Of a stretch of 15,019 nt of DNA, positions 1 to 6,358 are shown piece by piece (within the stretch, counting starts at the first letter, position 1; the number at the start of each line of letters is the position of its first letter). The notes beneath the pieces are model-generated. The model did no database searches. It had not been told where the DNA came from and saw only the letters and a program-made list of their open reading frames with translations. The DNA is taken from NCBI GenBank assembly GCA_021443945.1, contig JABUSF010000009.1:3039-18057 (forward strand), written 5' to 3'. The translations under genes were made by a program, and so were the position numbers. The stretch is from Ileibacterium sp. GTDB taxonomy: Bacteria; Bacillota_I; Bacilli_A; Erysipelotrichales; Erysipelotrichaceae.

Positions 1-464
1 AGAATCAGCATTAAGGCCACTGTGATTCCGAAAATCAGCAGCTGCAGGTATGAAATTTTAACTGGTCCAATCTGCCAGCTGGTGGTTGGCACCAGAGGCG
101 GGAAGGAACGCACGGAAGTTCCCATCACCAGCTGTGTGGTGTATTCAATGACGTAGGATACACCGATCGCTGTGATCAGAGCGGTGATTCGCGGGGCTTT
201 CCGCAAGGGTTTATAGGCTACGCGTTCGATCAGAACACCCAGAATGCCGCAAACAACCATGCAGGCAACCAGGGCGCTGAAGAAGTTGAACCCAAAGTAG
301 GTTGTCACTATAAAAGCAGTATAGGCACCGATCATATAAACATCGCCATGAGCAAAGTTGATCAGTTTAATGATGCCGTAAACCATGGTATAGCCTAAAG
401 CGACCAGGGCATAAATACTTCCCAGAGACAGACCATTAATGATCTGTTGAAGAAACTCTTCCAT
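1..464 (-). CDS. livH: Branched-chain amino acid ABC transporter permease LivH, N-terminal part
   Basis: This is one of the two membrane permease subunits of a LIV-type (HAAT family) ABC importer for branched-chain amino acids. The frame is open from the ATG at 462-464 to the left edge, giving about 154 residues of a family normally near 290. The N-terminus reads MEEFLQQIINGLSLGSIYAL and is followed by the family-typical GYTMVYGIIKLINFAHGDVY. Further on come an IERVAYKPLRKAPRITALI segment and several hydrophobic helices. A GGAG-type ribosome binding site (AAAGGAGTC) lies just upstream of the ATG. The binding-protein gene is 90 bases upstream on the same strand, with a hairpin between them, so this is the second gene of the transporter operon. 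The second permease (livM) and the ATPases (livG, livF) would be expected beyond the left edge. Identity is clear from sequence; substrate is inferred from the family. Confidence 0.93.
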   Translation of the reverse strand, partial: MEEFLQQIINGLSLGSIYALVALGYTMVYGIIKLINFAHGDVYMIGAYTAFIVTTYFGFNFFSALVACMVVCGILGVLIERVAYKPLRKAPRITALITAIGVSYVIEYTTQLVMGTSVRSFPPLVPTTSWQIGPVKISYLQLLIFGITVALMLI

Positions 465-480
465 TTTTGACTCCTTTCGT

Positions 481-514
481 GAAACAAAGAAAACAGGGGA
501 AAAAGATTCCCCTG
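481..514 (-). terminator. Intercistronic hairpin (partial terminator or mRNA stabiliser) between the binding-protein gene and livH
   Basis: A perfect 8-bp inverted repeat, CAGGGGAA and TTCCCCTG (494-501 and 507-514), has a 5-base loop. In the direction of transcription it is followed by TTTTCTTTGTTTC. This looks like an intrinsic terminator with an interrupted U-tract. Its place directly after the binding-protein stop and before livH suggests partial termination or 3'-end protection, which would yield more binding protein than permease. Read-through efficiency cannot be told from sequence. Confidence 0.7.
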
Positions 515-554
515 AAATTCCCAATTAAATGAGATCCTGCTGTTCCATTTGAAC

Positions 555-1742
555 TTATTTTACGTCTACTGGAGTAACGTTTGACTGTTCTCCGTTTACC
601 AGTTCAACAACCAGTACAGGTTTGATTGGTGTGTGGTTGCTTTCATCAAATGTGAAAGCACCTGTTACGCCTGTGTAGTTGACTTTTTTAATTGCTTCAT
701 TCAGTTCAGCACCGCTCTTGCCGGAGGCCTGCAGTTCGTCCAGAAGCAGATTGGTTGCATCGAAGGCAAGAGCTGCAAACATACCTGGATTTTCGTTGTA
801 TTCAGCTTTGTATTCTTCGATGAATTTGGACAGCTGTTCGGATGGATCAATAGCTGTATAGGCAGTTGTGAAGTAAACGTTGTTGCAGTAGTCTTTTCCA
901 GCCTGGTCAATCAGTGTTTCAGAGTCGAATCCATCTGTTCCAAGGATTGGAGTATCGATGCCGGCATCTTTTGCCTGTTTGATGATTTTACCGGCTTCGT
1001 TGTAGTAACCGGATACGTAAATAACATCAAAGTCCATTCCTTTAATTTTTGTAATTGCGGAGGAGAAATCCTGATCACCTGAATTGTACTGAATCTGGTC
1101 AACCACAGTGCCGCCAAGGGATTCAAATTCAGTTTTGAAGGATTCTGCATTTCCCTGACCGTAGTCAGATACTTCGTTAAAGATGACTGCTTTGGTTTTG
1201 TCTAATGTGTTTTTGGCAAAGAGGGCAGCCGCTTTTCCCTGATAGCTGTCTTCGAAGCAGACACGCCATGCATATTCATAAGGTTTATCGCCATTGAGCA
1301 TCGCTCCGTTCTGAGTGGCGGAAGGTGTCACAACTGGAACGGCATTCTGTTCAGAAACGGCAAATGTTGCAATGGAAGCACCGGAAGTAGCAGGGCCGAC
1401 GATTCCAACAACTTTATCCTGAGTCATCAGTTTGGTTGCAGCAGAAGTGGATTCAGCCGGTTCGCTCTTATTGTCGATTTCAACTGTTTCTACTGTGAAC
1501 TTCTTGTCCGGGTTGTTGTTGAACAGTTTGACTGCCAGTTTGGCGCCTTTCAATTCAGCATTTCCGTAGTCGGCAACCGCACCGGAAAGTTCAAAGTTCA
1601 AACCAATTTTCACGGTATCGCCCAGATCCGCAGAGGCAGCAGTTCCGGATCCGGAAGCTGATCCGGAACCGCCGGAGCAGCCTGCGAGCATGCCTGCAGT
1701 CAGTGCTGAGGCAGCTAAAAGCTTGATAAAATTGTCTTTCAT
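555..1742 (-). CDS. livJ: Branched-chain amino acid ABC transporter substrate-binding lipoprotein
   Basis: This 395-residue extracytoplasmic solute-binding protein delivers its ligand to the LivHM permease. Residues 1-22 form a lipoprotein signal ending in the lipobox LAGC, with Cys22 as the lipidation site, followed by a Gly/Ser-rich tether. From about residue 42 the sequence is a periplasmic-binding-protein type I fold (Peripla_BP_6). It opens with VKIGLNFELSGAVADYGNAE and continues with a VGIVGPATSGAS segment near 113-124, which in this family lines the ligand pocket. The ATG has an AAGGTGAGG ribosome binding site about 7 bases upstream. A good sigma-A promoter and a CodY-like box lie upstream, and livH follows downstream after a hairpin. 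LivJ/LivK-type specificity (Leu/Ile/Val) is inferred from the family and the adjacent livH; other amino acids or small amides are possible ligands. Confidence 0.9.
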   Translation of the reverse strand: MKDNFIKLLAASALTAGMLAGCSGGSGSASGSGTAASADLGDTVKIGLNFELSGAVADYGNAELKGAKLAVKLFNNNPDKKFTVETVEIDNKSEPAESTSAATKLMTQDKVVGIVGPATSGASIATFAVSEQNAVPVVTPSATQNGAMLNGDKPYEYAWRVCFEDSYQGKAAALFAKNTLDKTKAVIFNEVSDYGQGNAESFKTEFESLGGTVVDQIQYNSGDQDFSSAITKIKGMDFDVIYVSGYYNEAGKIIKQAKDAGIDTPILGTDGFDSETLIDQAGKDYCNNVYFTTAYTAIDPSEQLSKFIEEYKAEYNENPGMFAALAFDATNLLLDELQASGKSGAELNEAIKKVNYTGVTGAFTFDESNHTPIKPVLVVELVNGEQSNVTPVDVK

Positions 1743-1779
1743 AAAGTATCCTCACCTTTTCTTCGAAAAAACTATTCCT

Positions 1780-1808
1780 ATCTTATCCATGATTTCCCAC
1801 ATTTTCAA
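1780..1808 (-). promoter_or_regulatory. Sigma-A promoter of the branched-chain amino acid transporter operon
   Basis: Read on the minus strand, TTGAAA (1803-1808) and TAAGAT (1780-1785) are separated by exactly 17 bases. This gives a start of transcription near 1772 and a leader of only about 30 bases before the ATG, too short for a T-box or other riboswitch. The -35 region also overlaps a short dyad, TTTCA-N4-TGAAA at 1803-1816. Confidence 0.7.
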
Positions 1809-1829
1809 TAATGAAAGACATAATTGAGT

Positions 1830-1844
1830 AATTTTCTGAAAAAT
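1830..1844. promoter_or_regulatory. Probable CodY-binding box upstream of the transporter promoter
   Basis: The 15-mer AATTTTCTGAAAAAT matches the published CodY consensus AATTTTCWGAAAATT at 14 of 15 positions; the mismatch is at 1843. It sits about 22 bases upstream of the -35 hexamer, centred near -65. CodY is a global repressor in Bacillota that senses branched-chain amino acids and often controls their uptake genes. The box is near-palindromic, so it reads equally well on either strand. The codY gene is not in this window, so the link is inferred. Confidence 0.65.
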
Positions 1845-1951
1845 CTAAATCACTTTCATATCCATTTGTTTTGTAATTTCATCTCTTCAGGATAATGACA
1901 GTGTCTAATTTCCAAATCCCACGATTCCCGCATATTCCGAAAAAATCCCAT

Positions 1952-1975
1952 AAAAAAAACAGCGGGATTCCGCTG
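1952..1975 (-). terminator. Intrinsic terminator at the end of the seven-gene operon
   Basis: On the minus strand the stem CAGCGG / CCGCTG (1960-1965 and 1970-1975) with a 4-base loop is followed by eight T residues (1952-1959). It begins 14 bases after the stop codon of the M50 protease gene and closes the long overlapped operon. It lies just upstream of the transporter promoter region, separating the two units. Confidence 0.88.
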
Positions 1976-1988
1976 CTTGAAAGATCTG

Positions 1989-2657
1989 TTAAAAGAACAA
2001 TCCCCAAAACCAGATGGCTCCATTGGAAAGCCAATCCAGCATGGTTCCTCTCATAATGCTCAATGGTCCGGAGATCACGCCGGAAACCATCAGCACAATA
2101 AAGAGCATATACATCCAGGGAGCGCCCTGGATGAATTTGTAGTACACGTCATCCGGCAGGAAAGACCAAAAGACTTTGGATCCATCCAGCGGCGGAACCG
2201 GAATCAGGTTAAAGATTCCAAAACCGACCGACATGATGGCGGTAATATACAGAACATTCAGGATGAAGCTTCCGACCGCGCTGCCCCCAAAGGAACGTCC
2301 TGCCAGCAAAAGCAGGCCGTAATAGATCAGCAGGCAGACAAAAGCCAGAAGGAAGTTGGCAATCGGACCTGCAAACGAGGTCCAAATGATTCCTGTTTTT
2401 TCGTCTTTATAGTATCGGCTGTCAATTGGCACCGGCTTGGCCCATCCAAAGCCAAACAGCAAAAGGCACATCAGTCCGGTCCAGTCTACATGGGCGAAAG
2501 GGTTTAAGGACAAGCGCCCTTTCAGCCTTGCCGTTGGATCTCCAAACATCATGGAGACCAGCGCATGCGCCATTTCATGAACCGACATGGACAGCACCAC
2601 CGCCAGCACATAGGCAGCTACGGTGATAAAATCCATTTTCAGCAGGGAGCTGATCAT
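1989..2657 (-). CDS. Site-2 protease family (M50) intramembrane metalloprotease
   Basis: This 222-residue multi-pass membrane protein belongs to the small bacterial M50/site-2 protease group. These are zinc enzymes that cleave membrane-embedded substrates. The metal-binding motif HEMAH (HExxH) lies at residues 27-31 inside the first hydrophobic segment. The second motif, NLIPVPPLDG, is at 150-159 and supplies the third zinc ligand (Asp). FAGPIAN at 96-102 is the conserved loop between them. There is no PDZ domain, as is usual for this short subfamily. The ATG overlaps the ychF stop codon (ATGA) and has no convincing ribosome binding site of its own, which suggests translation coupled to ychF. 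Met8 is a possible alternative start. It is the last gene before a strong terminator. The substrate cannot be predicted. Confidence 0.9.
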   Translation of the reverse strand: MISSLLKMDFITVAAYVLAVVLSMSVHEMAHALVSMMFGDPTARLKGRLSLNPFAHVDWTGLMCLLLFGFGWAKPVPIDSRYYKDEKTGIIWTSFAGPIANFLLAFVCLLIYYGLLLLAGRSFGGSAVGSFILNVLYITAIMSVGFGIFNLIPVPPLDGSKVFWSFLPDDVYYKFIQGAPWMYMLFIVLMVSGVISGPLSIMRGTMLDWLSNGAIWFWGLFF

Positions 2658-3757
2658 ACGTTAAAGCGGAAATGCATCACATCTCCGTCCTGAGCCACAT
2701 ACTCCTTGCCTTCCAGACGCATTCTTCCCGCTTCCTTGATGGCCTGTTCTGTTTCCAGTTCATCAATGTCTTCAAAGCGGTAAACTTCTGCACGGATAAA
2801 TCCACGTTTGAAGTCTGTATGAATAACTCCTGCACAGTCGGGGGCTTTCATGCCCTGACGGAAAGTCCAGGCGCGGCATTCATCTTCTCCAGCTGTCAGG
2901 AAGGTGCATAAGCCGAGAACTTTATAGGCTTTCTGAATCAGCTGATCCAAACCAGACTGAGGCAGTCCGAGTTCTTCCAAAAACATTTCCTTTTCTTCCT
3001 TGTCCAGGCTGGAAAGGTCTTCTTCAATTTTGGCGCAGACCGGAACCACTTCACTGCCTTCTTTTTCTGCCAGCTCCTTGACCTGGCAGAAATATGGAAC
3101 CGCATTTGGATCAGCGATGCCTTCTTCATCCAGATTGGCTACATAAATGACAGGCTTCATGGTCAGAAGGTTGTACTGTTTGACGACGTTGAGTTCATCC
3201 TCTGTCAGCTCCAGGCTTCTGGCAGGCTGACCAGCTTCCAAATGAGGCTTCAGCTTATCCAGAACAGCCATTTCCGCTTTCGCTTCCTTGTCCCCGGAAG
3301 ACTGCGCTTTGCGTCCGATTTTAGAAATTCGGTTTTCAATGGTCTGCAGATCCGCCATGATCAGTTCCAGATCGATGATTTCAATGTCGCGGATGGGATC
3401 CACTGTATTTTCCACGTGGGTGATGTTGGGATCATCAAAACAGCGAACCACATGGCAAATGGCATCTGTCAGACGAATGTTGGAAAGAAACTGGTTTCCC
3501 AGGCCTTCCCCTTTGCTTGCTCCTTTTACCAGACCGGCAATGTCTGTAAATTCAAAAGTTGTATAAATGGTTTTTTTCGGATGAAACAGCTCCACCAAAC
3601 GGTCAATTCGTGCATCCGGCACTTCTACCACACCTACGTTTGGGGCGATGGTGGCAAAAGGATAGTTGGCTGCTTCCACCTGCGATTTGGTAATCGCGTT
3701 AAAAAGAGTGGACTTTCCAACGTTTGGAAGACCCACAATTCCAGCTGTTAAAGGCAT
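2654..3757 (-). CDS. ychF: Ribosome-associated ATPase YchF (Obg/HAS family)
   Basis: This 367-residue P-loop ATPase is universal and ribosome-associated. It is linked in other bacteria to translation and oxidative-stress responses. The Walker A loop GLPNVGKST is at residues 9-17 and the G3 motif DIAGLV at 72-77. In place of the usual NKxD specificity motif the protein has NLDE at 208-211. That NxxE form marks YchF and explains its preference for ATP over GTP. The C-terminal TGS domain covers about 283-366 and ends in DGDVMHFRFNV. Full length is normal. The ribosome binding site GGAAGGAG lies within the end of the DUF951 gene, whose stop overlaps this start by 10 bases. The ychF/DUF951 pairing is also seen in Bacillus (yyaF-yyzM). 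Confidence 0.97.
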   Translation of the reverse strand: MPLTAGIVGLPNVGKSTLFNAITKSQVEAANYPFATIAPNVGVVEVPDARIDRLVELFHPKKTIYTTFEFTDIAGLVKGASKGEGLGNQFLSNIRLTDAICHVVRCFDDPNITHVENTVDPIRDIEIIDLELIMADLQTIENRISKIGRKAQSSGDKEAKAEMAVLDKLKPHLEAGQPARSLELTEDELNVVKQYNLLTMKPVIYVANLDEEGIADPNAVPYFCQVKELAEKEGSEVVPVCAKIEEDLSSLDKEEKEMFLEELGLPQSGLDQLIQKAYKVLGLCTFLTAGEDECRAWTFRQGMKAPDCAGVIHTDFKRGFIRAEVYRFEDIDELETEQAIKEAGRMRLEGKEYVAQDGDVMHFRFNV

Positions 3758-3969
3758 ACAGAATCTCCTTCCTCTTCAGCTTTTCTGACAATCTTCTTAA
3801 TCTTCTTGTCAAATTTCTGCCGGGGCATCAGTACGGAGGTTCCGCAGCCCAGGCATTTAATGCGGATATCAGCACCCATGCGGATAATTTTCCATTCTTT
3901 GGATTTATGGCATGGATGTTCTTTTTTCATTTCGACAATGTCGTTTAATCCGTATTCTATTTTATCCAT
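3748..3969 (-). CDS. DUF951 family small zinc-ribbon-like protein
   Basis: This 73-residue protein carries the DUF951 signature: a central MKKEHPCHKSKEWKIIRMG, then GADIRIKCLGCG and a basic tail rich in Lys/Arg. Cys20, Cys39 and Cys42 plus His18 and His21 could form a small metal-binding site. The basic composition suggests nucleic-acid or ribosome contact, but the function is unknown. The family commonly sits next to ychF in Bacillota, as here. Its start overlaps the folD stop by 8 bases and its stop overlaps the ychF start by 10 bases. An AGGAG sequence lies only 1-2 bases before the ATG, so initiation probably depends on ribosomes arriving from folD. Confidence 0.88.
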   Translation of the reverse strand: MDKIEYGLNDIVEMKKEHPCHKSKEWKIIRMGADIRIKCLGCGTSVLMPRQKFDKKIKKIVRKAEEEGDSVCL

Positions 3970-4816
3970 TCTCCTGATCCTTTGCTCTGCAGGCTTTCAG
4001 TGTATTGAACAGAAGCATGCAGACGGTCATTGGTCCAACCCCTTTAGGAACCGGTGTAATCACAGAAGCTTTGTCTTTGACGTCATCAAATTTCACATCG
4101 CCTTTCAGCTTGCCGTCCACACGGTTGATTCCTACGTCGATGACAACAGCCCCGTCTTTCACGTAATCTGCGTCAATCATCTCCGGTACTCCAATAGCAG
4201 CCACAAGAATGTCTGCCTGGGAGCAGATTTTCTTCATATCCGGTGTGCGCGAATGAACTGTGGTGACCGTCGCATTGGCTTTCTGCAGTAGCAGAGACAA
4301 TGGTTTGCCCACCAGATTCGAGCGGCCGCACACAACAGCGGTTTTACCGGACAAATCCGTCAGTCCGGCTTCCTTTAAGATTTCCATAACTCCAAGAGGC
4401 GTACATGGCACAAATCCTTCGCGGTTAAGCACCAAAGCTCCCGCATTGACCGGATGCAGTCCGTCCACGTCTTTTTCCGGGCTGATGGCATCCAGAGCAG
4501 CCTGTTCATCCAATCCCTTTGGCAGCGGCAGCTGGATGAGAATTCCATCCACTTCCGGATTGTCATTTTCGGCTTTCACCGCAGCTTCCAGTTCGTGCTG
4601 GGAAATGCCGCCGTCCAAAACAATGGTCCGGTTTTCAATGCCTACATCGTGGCAGGCGTTGGCCTTGCTTTTTACATAAGACTGACTGGCCGGGTTGTCC
4701 CCTACCAGAATAACGCTCAGGCATGGGATTTTTTTGCCCTGTGCCCGCCGCTGTTCAATTTCTTCCTTAAATTCTTTTCTGAGTTTTGCAGAAAGCTCAC
4801 TTCCGTAAATAATCAT
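3962..4816 (-). CDS. folD: Bifunctional 5,10-methylenetetrahydrofolate dehydrogenase/cyclohydrolase FolD
   Basis: FolD interconverts 5,10-methylene-THF and 10-formyl-THF in two steps in the cytoplasm, supplying one-carbon units for purines and fMet-tRNA. The protein is 284 residues from the chosen ATG. The catalytic Tyr-xxx-Lys motif YVKSK is at residues 47-51. ILIQLPLP is at 92-99, DVDGLHPVN at 116-124, the NADP-binding GRSNLVGKP at 164-172, and TPVPKGVGPMT at 254-264. A longer frame starts at 4846, but its extra ten residues lie wholly within dtd and do not resemble the family. The start at 4814-4816 gives the usual MIIYG opening and overlaps the dtd stop as ATGA, with AGAGGAG about 10 bases upstream. 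GlyA, encoded elsewhere in the window, makes its substrate. Confidence 0.96.
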   Translation of the reverse strand: MIIYGSELSAKLRKEFKEEIEQRRAQGKKIPCLSVILVGDNPASQSYVKSKANACHDVGIENRTIVLDGGISQHELEAAVKAENDNPEVDGILIQLPLPKGLDEQAALDAISPEKDVDGLHPVNAGALVLNREGFVPCTPLGVMEILKEAGLTDLSGKTAVVCGRSNLVGKPLSLLLQKANATVTTVHSRTPDMKKICSQADILVAAIGVPEMIDADYVKDGAVVIDVGINRVDGKLKGDVKFDDVKDKASVITPVPKGVGPMTVCMLLFNTLKACRAKDQENG

Positions 4817-5265
4817 GAACCAAACATCTCCTCTGAATCCATCCAAATTGTCACGGGACCGTCATTGATCAAATCAATTTTCATATCCGCACCAAAAACA
4901 CCTGTTTCAACAGGTACACTTTTGGCCAGCAGATCATTAAACTGCTCATACATCGGTTTGGAAATTTCCGGCTTGGCCGCATTGACAAAGCTCGGGCGGT
5001 TTCCCTTTCTGCAGTTCGCATACAGAGTGAACTGTGAAATGGACAGAATTTTCCCCTGCACCTGTTCAATGCTTAAATTCATCAGCCCGTTCTCATCTGA
5101 GAAAACGCGCAGGCCAATGACTTTCTTTGCCATTTTTTCCAGGACCAATGGTGTATCTGTATCACAAAACCCAACAAAAAGACAATATCCCTGTTCAATT
5201 TGTCCTGTGATTTCCCCATCAATGGTACAGGATGCTTTGGTTACTCTTTGAATTGCAATTCTCAT
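4813..5265 (-). CDS. dtd: D-aminoacyl-tRNA deacylase Dtd
   Basis: This 150-residue homodimeric editing enzyme hydrolyses D-amino acids, and Gly mischarged on tRNA-Ala, from tRNA. Both signature motifs are present: SQFTLYA at 77-83, and the NDGPVT segment at 134-139 containing the Gly-cisPro pair that enforces chiral selection. The length is typical. It begins MRIAIQRVTKASCTI, the standard family N-terminus. The start overlaps the ispF stop and the stop overlaps the folD start, each as ATGA, so expression is probably translationally coupled within the long operon. Confidence 0.97.
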   Translation of the reverse strand: MRIAIQRVTKASCTIDGEITGQIEQGYCLFVGFCDTDTPLVLEKMAKKVIGLRVFSDENGLMNLSIEQVQGKILSISQFTLYANCRKGNRPSFVNAAKPEISKPMYEQFNDLLAKSVPVETGVFGADMKIDLINDGPVTIWMDSEEMFGS

Positions 5266-5741
5266 TTTTCACTTTCCAACAGGCAGACGCATAAGGCTGC
5301 CATTCCTTCCTCACGGCCAACAAAGCCCATTTTTTCTCCTCGAGTGGCTTTAATGGAGATCTGGCTGAGATCCGCTTCCAGAACCTGCGCCACATTTTTT
5401 CTCATCTGCTCGATGTGAGGAGCCATTTTCGGCTTTTCAGCCATGATGGTTGCATCCAGATTGGACAGACGAAATCCTTTTTCCTTCATTAAAGATGCTG
5501 TATGGGCAAGGAGCATTAAAGAATCAGCTCCTTTGTATTTGGGATCTGTATCCGGAAAATGATGCCCCAGATCTCCAAGAGCCAGTGCCCCAAGAATGCT
5601 TTCTGCAATGGCATGAAGCAGCACATCGGCATCCGAATGGCCAAGCAGTCCTTTTTCGTGGGGAATTCTGACACCGCCCACAATCAGGTCCCGCCCTTCT
5701 GTCAGCTGATGGACATCGATGGCCTGCCCAATGCGGATCAT
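5262..5741 (-). CDS. ispF: 2-C-methyl-D-erythritol 2,4-cyclodiphosphate synthase IspF
   Basis: IspF cyclises CDP-methylerythritol 2-phosphate with release of CMP, the fifth step of the MEP pathway to isoprenoid precursors. The 159-residue length is normal for this homotrimer. The zinc ligands are visible as Asp9 and His11 (in AIDVHQL) and His43 (in LLHAIAE). HSDADV at 35-40 and the FPDTDPKYKGADS segment at 62-74 are the other family signatures. The C-terminal VGREEGMAA holds the ligand-binding Glu. It overlaps the upstream nitroreductase and the downstream dtd as ATGA. Its presence shows that the organism uses the MEP route. The usual partner ispD is not in the window. Confidence 0.97.
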   Translation of the reverse strand: MIRIGQAIDVHQLTEGRDLIVGGVRIPHEKGLLGHSDADVLLHAIAESILGALALGDLGHHFPDTDPKYKGADSLMLLAHTASLMKEKGFRLSNLDATIMAEKPKMAPHIEQMRKNVAQVLEADLSQISIKATRGEKMGFVGREEGMAALCVCLLESEK

Positions 5742-6274
5742 AAAACCATCCTCACAAGGGATGTTCTTTTAGAAGGCGCAGCGGATTCTTTGGCAGGGTA
5801 GCCTAGAATGGCAAATCCAATTCCTTCATAATTTTCCGGAATGTCCAGTTTGCGCAGAATTTCTTTTCCCTCGTCGCTTTCAAACACTTCTTTGCAGCGG
5901 TGAATCCAGCAGGCTCCAAGTCCGAGAGAATGGGCAGCCAGCAGAATGTTTTCCATTGCCAGAGAGCCGTCATAGACATAGGTAGGCCGTTCCGGATTGG
6001 CCAGAACAGCAATGACGGCAGGAGCTCCATAGAATGGATCCCCATTGTATGCCGGATTGTTTTTTGCCAGAACCTGGGCGTTCATGCGGGAGAGTTCATC
6101 TCTGAGTTCTTTATTGGCAACAGCAATAAACGCAGTCGGCTGTTTGTTCATCCCGGAGGGGGCAGCCTGTGCAGCAGCTGTTATCTTTTCGATCAGTTCT
6201 GTAGGCACTGGAGTTGGTTCATAACCTTTCACAGAACGTCTGGATAGAATTTCATCATAAGCGGATGCAGTCAT
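5738..6274 (-). CDS. Nitroreductase family flavoprotein
   Basis: This protein of about 178 residues belongs to the FMN-dependent nitroreductase fold. It begins MTASAYDEILSRRSVKGYEP, with the conserved (S)RRSV(R/K) flavin-phosphate motif, followed by AAQAAPSGMNKQPTAF at the FMN site and the C-terminal GLGACWIHRC and AILGYPA segments. Members reduce nitro compounds, quinones or enones with NAD(P)H; the physiological substrate is unknown. A longer frame starts at 6304, but that ATG overlaps the -10 box of the promoter. The ATG at 6272-6274 lies 12 bases after AGGAGG (6287-6292) and is the likely start. It is the first gene of the seven-gene overlapped operon; its stop overlaps the ispF start (ATGA). 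Confidence 0.9.
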   Translation of the reverse strand: MTASAYDEILSRRSVKGYEPTPVPTELIEKITAAAQAAPSGMNKQPTAFIAVANKELRDELSRMNAQVLAKNNPAYNGDPFYGAPAVIAVLANPERPTYVYDGSLAMENILLAAHSLGLGACWIHRCKEVFESDEGKEILRKLDIPENYEGIGFAILGYPAKESAAPSKRTSLVRMVL

Positions 6275-6302
6275 AACGCGATTTTTCCTCCTGTTTTTGT
6301 CC

Positions 6303-6308
6303 ATTATA
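6303..6308 (-). promoter_or_regulatory. -10 element (TATAAT) of the seven-gene operon promoter
   Basis: A perfect TATAAT on the minus strand lies about 29 bases upstream of the nitroreductase ATG, immediately after the terminator of the preceding gene. The matching -35 position falls in the T-tract of that terminator and is poor (GGTTTT-like). The promoter is therefore supported mainly by the -10, its distance to AGGAGG, and its position between two units. Start of transcription would be near 6296. Confidence 0.55.
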
Positions 6309-6321
6309 CAGAACTTTCCAC

Positions 6322-6351
6322 AAAAAAAACCCGGCTTAAAAAAGCCAGGTT
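6322..6351 (-). terminator. Intrinsic terminator of the NlpC/P60 gene
   Basis: On the minus strand AACCTGGCTT pairs with AAGCCGGGTT (10 bp, one G-U wobble) around a 4-base loop and is followed by a T-tract (6322-6329). It lies 7 bases beyond the stop codon of the wall hydrolase gene, and its T-tract abuts the next promoter. Confidence 0.9.
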
Positions 6352-6358
6352 AATCCGT

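Noticed and set aside
1743..1780. T-box or amino acid riboswitch in the transporter leader.
   Set aside because: The predicted leader is only about 30 bases, too short, and no T-box sequence is visible.
6275..6304. Longer nitroreductase start at 6304.
   Set aside because: That ATG overlaps the TATAAT box, so it would lie upstream of the transcription start; the ATG at 6272-6274 follows AGGAGG.
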